Shown here piece by piece: positions 1 through 3,939 of a stretch of 14,962 bases of DNA (position 1 is its first letter; each line of letters begins with the position of its first letter). The stretch is from NCBI GenBank assembly GCA_045598345.1, contig JAZLLX010000143.1:1-14962 (forward strand). Direction: 5' to 3'. The notes beneath the pieces were generated by a model, which was given only the letters and a program-made list of their open reading frames with translations, was not told where the DNA came from and searched no databases. This stretch comes from Phascolarctobacterium_B sp045598345 (GTDB taxonomy: Bacteria; Bacillota; Negativicutes; Acidaminococcales; Acidaminococcaceae). The position numbers were made by a program, and so were the translations under genes.

Positions 1-150
1 AGATTGTAGGGGGACGGGTTCTTGCCGTAGGCAAGGTTCCGCACCCGGGCAAAGCATCGCTTTGCACAATGTCAGCACAGAGTGACAAGTTTTCTGTGTA
101 ATCCGCACCCCCAGTCGCAACCACGTTCCTAAAAGCGACAGGGCAGATTG
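1..150. repeat. Non-coding repeat-rich flank left of the IS30 element
   Basis: No gene is visible. The stretch holds several short hairpins: CTTGCC (21-26) with GGCAAG (30-35), GCAAAGC (49-55) with GCTTTGC (59-65), and GTCGC (114-118) with GCGAC (135-139). Bases 85-118 are a near-exact copy of segments at 1470-1503 and 3678-3711. This is therefore the left half of a dispersed intergenic repeat whose right half appears beyond the insertion sequence at about 1211. Confidence 0.7.
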
Positions 151-1125
151 TCAAGTAAGTGCAACACTAAAAACTTCATTAGCGGATTTCCAATCGTGCA
201 TTTTTCTTGGACGGTTATTTATTTCATCTACTGCTTTTTGCACATCGTCCTCGCTTATATTTCTAAAATCAGTTCCTTTTGGAAAATACTGTCTTATTAT
301 GTCATTTGCATTTTCGTTTGTCCCTCTTTGCCAAGGTTTGTGCGGTTCTGCAAAATATATTATTGTTTCTAAGTCCTTTTCAATTTCGTGGAATTTTGCA
401 AATTCACTGCCGTTGTCAAAGGATATGCTGTGTACCGGCTTGCCTTTCAACAATCGTACCACACATTTCCTCACTTCTTCGGAATCTCTTGTATCAACTT
501 TTCCTGCTAAAATTTCACGACTTTTCCTGTCCGCAAGAGTAACAAGCGCACCTTTGCCGATACCGCCATATACGGTATCCCCCTCCCAGTCGCCTATTCT
601 GGTACGTTCCACTATTGCTTTTGGCCATTCCGGAATAATTCTGTCGGGGTGAATGGTCATACTGTTTTTGTGTACCAAATGCCGGTTTTTCCCTTTACGT
701 CTGAGATTCTTTTGCGGTGTTATATCAGGAAATTTCCTGTCTTTGATATACCTGTATATGGTACTGAAACAAATACTTGAACCGGGATGTTCTTTACGCC
801 ATTTGGCCGCTATCTGTTCTGGAGACCATAACTTGTTAAGTTTTTCCACTACATATGAATACAGTTCTGAATTTTCAGGTATTGCCTTGTAAGATGATTT
901 TCTTCTTCGGAGGATGGTCTTGACTTGAGCACCCCAGTAATGATAATTGTATTTGTTGCCGGGTGATTCTTTTGGCTTTTTGGAAAAGTTTCGTTTGATT
1001 TCCCTGCTGATGGTTGAAGGACTGCGACCAAAAAATTCAGCAATAGATCTGATACTTGAACCAGAATTTAAAAAAAGATGTAGATAAAATCTTTCTTCTT
1101 GTGTAAAATGTGTGTAGGATTGCAT
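151..1125 (-). CDS. IS30-family DDE transposase
   Basis: This 324-residue transposase catalyses cut-and-insert movement of the surrounding element. An N-terminal helix-turn-helix (about residues 7-45, with the IS30-typical FTQEER and STISREIKRN) binds the terminal repeats. The rve-type catalytic core follows. The likely acidic triad is D183 (in GDWEGDT), D237 (in SFDNGSEF) and E271 (in QRGTNENAN), and the D-to-E gap of 33 residues suits IS30. NNRPRK near the C-terminus is another family signature. The start ATG is preceded by AAGGAGA on the minus strand (about 1132-1138). The frame is open and full length, so the gene looks functional. Oddly, the 3' end runs through the terminal inverted repeat: the last codons before Thr read it as S-V-A-L. 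The Thr codon and the stop at 151-153 lie just outside the repeat as I define it. Confidence 0.93.
   Translation of the reverse strand: MQSYTHFTQEERFYLHLFLNSGSSIRSIAEFFGRSPSTISREIKRNFSKKPKESPGNKYNYHYWGAQVKTILRRRKSSYKAIPENSELYSYVVEKLNKLWSPEQIAAKWRKEHPGSSICFSTIYRYIKDRKFPDITPQKNLRRKGKNRHLVHKNSMTIHPDRIIPEWPKAIVERTRIGDWEGDTVYGGIGKGALVTLADRKSREILAGKVDTRDSEEVRKCVVRLLKGKPVHSISFDNGSEFAKFHEIEKDLETIIYFAEPHKPWQRGTNENANDIIRQYFPKGTDFRNISEDDVQKAVDEINNRPRKMHDWKSANEVFSVALT
157..168. repeat. Terminal inverted repeat of the IS30 element, 3' end of the transposase gene
   Basis: AAGTGCAACACT here matches the reverse complement of 1198-1209. The match continues imperfectly inward through an A-rich stretch. This copy lies inside the transposase reading frame. 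Confidence 0.7.
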
Positions 1126-1197
1126 AGCGATTCTCCTTGTAAGATTTTGTTTGTTGTTTTTATTTTACACGAGAATCGTTGTGCAATCTACTTTTTA

Positions 1198-1209
1198 AGT
1201 GTTGCACTT
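1198..1209. repeat. Terminal inverted repeat of the IS30 element, transposase promoter side
   Basis: This is the reverse complement of 157-168. It lies about 70 bases upstream of the transposase start codon and probably overlaps its promoter region. Confidence 0.7.
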
Positions 1210-1210
1210 C

Positions 1211-1352
1211 ATATTATAATTTGCCCAGCCCCCGCAAAGGTGGGGGCTATTTACGTTCCTGTAATTAGAATATTTATTTGTAGGGGCAGGTTTGCAACCT
1301 GCTCGAGGAACAGGCGATAAGAGAAGAAAGTACGGGCGGGTTTGAAACCCGC
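1211..1352. repeat. Right half of the interrupted intergenic repeat plus two palindromic repeats
   Basis: No gene is visible. Bases 1227-1248 form a hairpin (AGCCCCCG, loop CAAAGG, TGGGGGCT) that matches 1527-1548 in the intact copy, and GTTCCTGTAAT follows in both. Then come two palindromes of similar design: GCAGGT/ACCTGC at 1286-1302 and GCGGGTTT/AAACCCGC at 1336-1352. These resemble dispersed palindromic units rather than terminators, since no T tract follows. Confidence 0.6.
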
Positions 1353-1364
1353 ACCCTACGGGGG

Positions 1365-1385
1365 AAGTTGTAAGTTATAAGTTTA
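1365..1385. repeat. Heptameric tandem repeat, three units
   Basis: Three consecutive 7-bp units read AAGTTGT, AAGTTAT and AAGTTTA. The tract lies in non-coding DNA between the palindrome at 1336-1352 and the nested hairpin at 1395-1468. Confidence 0.55.
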
Positions 1386-1394
1386 TGAATGCTT

Positions 1395-1468
1395 CGCATA
1401 ATGCAAAAACTCCCACCGCAAGCGGTCCCCCCTCTTTAAGAAAGAGGGAAAAAAGTTCGCATTATGCG
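1395..1468. repeat. Nested inverted-repeat structure
   Basis: The outer arms CGCATAATGC (1395-1404) and GCATTATGCG (1459-1468) are perfectly complementary. They enclose two smaller hairpins, ACCGC/GCGGT (1415-1426) and CCCTCTTT/AAAGAGGG (1430-1448). As RNA this folds into a three-way junction, and as DNA it could extrude a cruciform. A related arrangement occurs at 3611-3670. Confidence 0.65.
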
Positions 1469-1469
1469 G

Positions 1470-1595
1470 ACAAGTTTTCTGTGTAATCCGCACCCCCAGT
1501 CGCCTTTCTGTGTTCCTATAGGCGCCAGCCCCCGCAAAGGCGGGGGCTACTCATGTTCCTGTAATCTATTTATATAATCACAGGAACATATTACC
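1470..1595. repeat. Modular intergenic repeat, intact copy B
   Basis: In order it contains a conserved lead segment (1470-1503, shared with 85-118 and 3678-3711), hairpin CGCCT/AGGCG (1501-1524) with GTTCCT in its loop, hairpin AGCCCCCG/CGGGGGCT (1527-1548), and a pair of arms ATGTTCCTGT/ACAGGAACAT (1553-1562 and 1580-1589). The terminal segment 1577-1595 is shared exactly with 3762-3780. No reading frame of note is present. Confidence 0.75.
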
Positions 1596-1603
1596 ATATT
1601 TGC

Positions 1604-1624
1604 TCTTTATTCTTTGTTCTTTGA
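1604..1624. repeat. Heptameric tandem repeat, three units
   Basis: Three consecutive 7-bp units read TCTTTAT, TCTTTGT and TCTTTGA. The tract begins 9 bases after the end of modular repeat copy B. Copy C is likewise followed at once by a different heptameric tract. Confidence 0.55.
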
Positions 1625-1649
1625 CATTTATTCTTGTCGGGGAGAGCGA

Positions 1650-1707
1650 CCCCACCACCACACTTCGTGTGGTCCCCCGCCCCTTTATGGGCGGACGAGG
1701 ATTCGCA
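1650..1707. repeat. Hairpin repeat, inverted partner of 3502-3570
   Basis: Its reverse complement matches 3502-3570 over both arms, including TCCGCCCATAAAGGGGCGG. The central hairpin differs: here it is ACCACAC/GTGTGGT (1657-1673), there ACCGTC/GACGGT. A second stem CCGCCC/GGGCGG lies at 1677-1694. The pair flanks the HTH-DUF island in opposite orientations. Confidence 0.65.
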
Positions 1708-1751
1708 TTGTGCGGACTTTTTTATTGGTTGAAAAAAACTAATTTTCCCTC

Positions 1752-1780
1752 TTGACTTTATGAATCTCATATAGTATAAT
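1752..1780 (+). promoter_or_regulatory. Promoter of the HTH regulator gene
   Basis: TTGACT (1752-1757) and a perfect TATAAT (1775-1780) are separated by 17 bp. Transcription should begin near 1787, giving an untranslated leader of about 86 nt. That leader contains a small hairpin TTCCCC/GGGGAA at 1842-1856 just before the ribosome site. Confidence 0.8.
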
Positions 1781-1819
1781 TAGCCATACGAAAGTCATAT
1801 AGTGATATAAAAATATGAG
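1766..1819. promoter_or_regulatory. Candidate operator repeats over the HTH gene promoter
   Basis: The 9-mer TCATATAGT occurs twice as a direct repeat, at 1767-1775 (touching the -10 box) and 1795-1803 (just past the expected start point). An inverted partner ATATGAG at 1813-1819 complements CTCATAT at 1766-1772. This placement is typical of a site where a regulator represses its own gene. That use is inference. Confidence 0.4.
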
Positions 1820-1872
1820 TTTCCACAAAGATATGATGTTGTTCCCCAAGGGGGAAAGAAAGGCGGTGGATT

Positions 1873-2568
1873 ATGCCAACCGTAACTGAACAAGCGGTTT
1901 CAACAATTCAGGTAATTCAAAACTTCTACAAGATTGCAGGCGAAAAGGGCATCAGCATTAAGGATGTTGAAAAGGCCGGCGGGTTCAGTGTGGGTTATTT
2001 GAAGAGAATTTTGAACGAGGGCGTTGAGGTCAAATTGAGCGTCAACGCTTTGGCGGGAATTTGCAAACTGTTCGGAATGTCTTTGGACGGGGTGGTATAT
2101 TATCACACCAAGTCCGGCAAGTTGGTTCCCAAGGCAGTTTCAATATTCATCTCCCAGGTCATTGCGGACACAGGTTCCAAGATGTTGAACTGGCAGGCCA
2201 CAGAGAAGAATTTCATTGTGGATTCGGCGGTGCAGAAATTTGGCTATACCAATGTGAAGACCAAAAAGGCACAGGGTTACTTTACCATGGTTGACGACAA
2301 GCGGACGATTTACCTTTACAAGGTCAAATATCAGCGTAAGGTGACGGACGAGGTTACGGCATCGGGTGACGGTTATGAACTGTTTATGTCTGACGAATAT
2401 GATGTTTATCCGGTTGTGTCCGCAATGGATGAGGTGACTATAGAGTTGTTCAATTTGCTGGAAGACCTTGAAAAGGGCATCAAAAGGCAGATTGAAGAAA
2501 CCAATGTTAATGAGCATGTAAAAGATATGATTTTCAACTACTTGGCGGGGAGGCAGGATCTCCGATGA
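1873..2568 (+). CDS. Helix-turn-helix (XRE-like) regulator with a C-terminal domain of unknown function
   Basis: The protein has 231 residues. The N-terminal part (about 12-75) reads like a Cro/CI-type helix-turn-helix: GISIKDVEKAGGFSVGYLKRILNEG followed by LSVNALAGICKLFGMSLDGVV. This is the usual pattern of a recognition helix and then a further helix. The C-terminal two thirds, containing a strand-rich stretch around YLYKVKYQRKV, match no family I can name, and I see no protease or kinase motif. The start ATG follows AGGCGG (1861-1866) at a good distance. The gene has its own strong promoter with repeated motifs over it, suggesting autoregulation. It heads the island with the Cys-rich peptide and the DUF1659/DUF2922 genes and could control them, but this is inferred from position only. 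Confidence 0.75.
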   Translation: MPTVTEQAVSTIQVIQNFYKIAGEKGISIKDVEKAGGFSVGYLKRILNEGVEVKLSVNALAGICKLFGMSLDGVVYYHTKSGKLVPKAVSIFISQVIADTGSKMLNWQATEKNFIVDSAVQKFGYTNVKTKKAQGYFTMVDDKRTIYLYKVKYQRKVTDEVTASGDGYELFMSDEYDVYPVVSAMDEVTIELFNLLEDLEKGIKRQIEETNVNEHVKDMIFNYLAGRQDLR

Positions 2569-2618
2569 AATCATTATCTTCCTTATATAGAACGCTTAAA
2601 GAAAGGAGGTACACCAAA

Positions 2619-2690
2619 ATGTATTTCAACAAAGACCCTTGCAGGGGATGTTGCAAAAGGAAAAAGCACCCAAGGTTTAAGTGTAGTTAA
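2619..2690 (+). CDS. Tiny cysteine-rich peptide (23 aa)
   Basis: The reading frame runs from ATG (2619) to TAA (2688-2690) and encodes 23 residues. AAGGAGGT (2603-2610) lies 8 bases upstream, among the strongest ribosome sites in the window, which is the main evidence for translation. The peptide is very basic and has four cysteines: C8 and the pair C11-C12 (C-R-G-C-C), then C22, with H17 between. That spacing could hold a metal ion, but no family is certain. It resembles in style short Cys-rich proteins seen in phages, which is only an impression. It begins 50 bases after the HTH gene stop with no terminator between, so it is probably cotranscribed. Its last codons fall inside a stem-loop (2664-2705). 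It could instead be a leader peptide whose translation affects folding downstream. Confidence 0.5.
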   Translation: MYFNKDPCRGCCKRKKHPRFKCS

Positions 2691-2760
2691 AAACCCCAAG
2701 TGCTTCCTCATGGAATGGTGTTACCATGACTAAAGATAATCTATTTTAACACATTCCATG
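2664..2760 (+). promoter_or_regulatory. Tandem and alternative stem-loops after the Cys-rich peptide
   Basis: AAGCAC (2664-2669) pairs with GTGCTT (2700-2705), with an inner stem GGTTT/AAACC (2674-2678 and 2691-2695); the stop codon of the peptide lies in the loop. Next, the arm at 2709-2722 pairs with 2748-2760 (13 pairs, one bulged base). The same left arm can instead pair locally, CATGG (2709-2713) with CCATG (2724-2728). The two folds exclude each other. No T tract follows, so this is not a standard terminator. Confidence 0.45.
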
Positions 2761-2764
2761 TCCT

Positions 2765-2793
2765 TTGGCAAGTATCGTTTTTTAAAATAAATT
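2765..2793 (+). promoter_or_regulatory. Possible promoter for the DUF1659-DUF2922 pair
   Basis: TTGGCA (2765-2770) and TAAATT (2788-2793) are spaced 17 bp apart. The start point would be near 2800, exactly where a GCCGGC-AAGA-GCCGGC hairpin (2800-2815) begins. The -10 box is a weak match. Confidence 0.4.
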
Positions 2794-2799
2794 TATGAC

Positions 2800-2815
2800 G
2801 CCGGCAAGAGCCGGC
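2800..2815 (+). other. Short GC-rich hairpin before the DUF1659 gene
   Basis: GCCGGC (2800-2805) and GCCGGC (2810-2815) are self-complementary with a 4-base loop. The structure lies about 17 bases before the preferred start codon. It may stabilise the 5' end of the message or influence translation initiation. Confidence 0.5.
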
Positions 2816-2832
2816 AGAAAGTGAGAAAAAAT

Positions 2833-3075
2833 ATGAGTAATATTATTAAATCAAAGGTAAGCAACCGCTTACTGTTAGCATTAAATGCAGGGACTGACGT
2901 TAATGGCAATGCTGTTACGGTCAGCCGTTCAATCAGTTACATCAACCCTGAGGCGACCGCCGAAGAGATGATGGCTTGTGCGGAGGCACTGGACGCACTG
3001 TATGAAAATACGGTAACTTCAGTGTACAATGTGCAGAAAAACCTTCTTGAGAAGGTAGAAGAGGAGGACGAATAA
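2833..3075 (+). CDS. DUF1659-family small protein
   Basis: The protein has 80 residues from ATG 2833. A GTG at 2821 in the same frame would add four residues, but it lies inside the purine-rich AAGTGAG that can serve as the ribosome site for the ATG, so I prefer the ATG. The pattern N-R-L-L-L-A-L-N-A-G-T-D-V-N-G-N, then S-R-S and Y-I-N-P-x-A-T-x-E-E followed by an alanine-rich helix, is that of DUF1659, a Firmicutes family of about 70 residues with unknown function. No signal peptide or membrane segment is seen. The stop is 1 base before the DUF2922 gene, so the two are translated from one message, as is usual for this pair. Confidence 0.8.
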   Translation: MSNIIKSKVSNRLLLALNAGTDVNGNAVTVSRSISYINPEATAEEMMACAEALDALYENTVTSVYNVQKNLLEKVEEEDE

Positions 3076-3076
3076 G

Positions 3077-3319
3077 ATGGATAATGATGTAACGAAAACG
3101 CTTGTCACGAAGTATGATACTCCGAGCGGCTATGTTCATACCATTAACATCGTGAACCTTAAGGATGATTTGTCTTTGGAAACTGTGACTACACAGATGG
3201 AAAAGATTATTGAATCCGATGCGGTGCTTACTGCAAAGGGCGAACATCTTACTGGTGTTAACAAGGCATATTACAAAATTGTTACTATTCAGGAACTTCA
3301 ACCTGAAGACGGTGAATAG
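3077..3319 (+). CDS. DUF2922-family small protein
   Basis: The protein has 80 residues. It shows the DUF2922 layout: K-T-L near the start, a strand with S-G-Y-V-H-T-I-N-I-V-N, a helix L-S-L-E-T-V-T-T-Q-M-E-K-I-I, then a region around T-A-K-G-E-H-L-T-G-V-N-K-A-Y-Y and a final strand. The function of the family is unknown, and it is commonly encoded next to DUF1659. AGGAGG (3062-3067), inside the end of the preceding gene, is 9 bases before the ATG, so the two genes are translationally linked. In related genomes a YvrJ-like micro-membrane protein often follows. I find none here before the terminator-like structure at 3358. Confidence 0.8.
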   Translation: MDNDVTKTLVTKYDTPSGYVHTINIVNLKDDLSLETVTTQMEKIIESDAVLTAKGEHLTGVNKAYYKIVTIQELQPEDGE

Positions 3320-3357
3320 GCGATAGTTTTGTCCCTGCCTGCCCGCAAATCCTTAAG

Positions 3358-3385
3358 TCCCTCTGGTAACAGGGGGGCGTTTTTT
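3358..3385 (+). terminator. Probable terminator of the DUF1659-DUF2922 unit
   Basis: CCCT (3359-3362) can pair with AGGG (3371-3374) in a G-rich context, followed by GGGCG and six T residues (3380-3385). The stem is short and imperfect, but the T run and its place after the last gene support the call. Confidence 0.5.
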
Positions 3386-3386
3386 A

Positions 3387-3454
3387 ATGCGGAATGCGTA
3401 ATTCGCAATGTGGAATCTAATTAAGAATTAGGAATGCAGAATTAAGAATGATGG
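3387..3454. repeat. Heptameric tandem repeat, nine degenerate units
   Basis: Successive 7-bp units are ATGCGGA, ATGCGTA, ATTCGCA and ATGTGGA, then a 5-base break (ATCTA), then ATTAAGA, ATTAGGA, ATGCAGA, ATTAAGA and ATGATGG. The shared form is roughly AT-N-N-R-GA. The tract starts directly after the terminator T run and contains no gene. Confidence 0.6.
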
Positions 3455-3501
3455 TAGGATGTTCCGGTGATTATGTTTTGGGGTTCAGGTGTGCGGGGTT
3501 A

Positions 3502-3570
3502 TGCGAACCCTCGTCCGCCCATAAAGGGGCGGGGGACCGTCTAAAGGAACATAGAAGGACGGTGGTGGGG
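3502..3570. repeat. Hairpin repeat, inverted partner of 1650-1707
   Basis: The arms match the reverse complement of 1650-1707, while the central stem is ACCGTC (3536-3541) with GACGGT (3558-3563) and the loop contains AGGAAC. Base pairing in the middle is kept although the stem and loop sequence has changed. Confidence 0.65.
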
Positions 3571-3610
3571 TGAGCAATTAGGTTGTCACTTTCTGTTGAA
3601 GATGTGAAAT

Positions 3611-3670
3611 ATGCGGAGTTTTCCCCACACCCTTTTATTCCCTCTCCCCGGGGAGAGGGTCAGTCCGCAT
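3611..3670. repeat. Nested inverted repeat with a 20-bp palindrome
   Basis: ATGCGGA (3611-3617) and TCCGCAT (3664-3670) are outer arms. Inside, CCCTCTCCCC (3640-3649) is directly followed by its reverse complement (3650-3659). The layout parallels 1395-1468, and both lie immediately upstream of a modular repeat copy. Confidence 0.65.
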
Positions 3671-3677
3671 TTAGCAA

Positions 3678-3780
3678 ACAAGTTTTCTGCGTAATCCGCA
3701 CCCCCAGTCGCCTTTCTGTGTTCCTATAGGCGCCAGGCCCCCCAAGGGCGGGGGGTATTTAATCACAGGAACATATTACC
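3678..3780. repeat. Modular intergenic repeat, intact copy C
   Basis: It matches copy B (1470-1595) in direct orientation. The lead segment has one base difference from the other copies. The hairpin CGCCT/AGGCG (3709-3732) is the same as in B, the second GC-rich hairpin has a diverged sequence (about 3735-3755), and the terminal segment (3762-3780) is identical. It lacks the GTTCCTGTAAT arm present in B. Confidence 0.75.
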
Positions 3781-3783
3781 ACA

Positions 3784-3818
3784 ATTACTCATTACTCATT
3801 ACTAATTACTCATTATCC
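3784..3818. repeat. Heptameric tandem repeat, five units
   Basis: Units ATTACTC, ATTACTC, ATTACTA, ATTACTC and ATTATCC follow each other without gaps. The tract ends 19 bases before the ileS -35 box, so changes in copy number would alter the distance between upstream sequence and the promoter. Confidence 0.7.
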
Positions 3819-3837
3819 TGACCCCTGACACCTAAAA

Positions 3838-3866
3838 TTGACTACTACTTTAATGTATGGTATAAT
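3838..3866 (+). promoter_or_regulatory. Promoter of ileS (and probably the trk genes)
   Basis: TTGACT (3838-3843) and TATAAT (3861-3866) have a 17-bp spacer. The expected start near 3873 leaves a leader of about 67 nt with a 7-bp hairpin ACTTATA/TATAAGT (3874-3880 and 3897-3903). This is too short for a T-box riboswitch. Confidence 0.8.
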
Positions 3867-3939
3867 ACAAAGCACTTATACACTGTTTTGATGGTTTATA
3901 AGTATTTGTAAATATATTAAGTTTTTAAGGAGAGAGAAA

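Larger units (their letters stand above)
157..1209 (-). mobile_element. IS30-family insertion sequence
   Basis: One transposase gene fills the element. The ends carry inverted copies of AAGTGCAACACT, at 157-168 and, reverse-complemented, at 1198-1209. The length of about 1.05 kb fits IS30-family elements. I see no matching 2-3 bp target duplication directly outside these ends (AGT on the left, CAT on the right). Either the true ends lie a few bases further out, or the duplication has been lost or mutated. The element separates two halves of a repeat that is intact elsewhere in the window, which supports insertion into that repeat. Confidence 0.8.

Noticed and set aside
1286..1352. Palindromes as transcription terminators
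   Set aside because: No T tract follows either palindrome, and no gene reads into them on the plus strand. They fit dispersed palindromic repeats better.
2140..2574. Minus-strand open frame opposite the HTH gene (144 codons)
   Set aside because: No ribosome site or recognisable domain. The plus-strand HTH gene has a promoter and ribosome site and explains the coding signal.
1210..3838. CRISPR array in the repeat-rich intergenic DNA
   Set aside because: The repeats are few, unequal in spacing and hairpin-modular, without regular spacers or cas genes.
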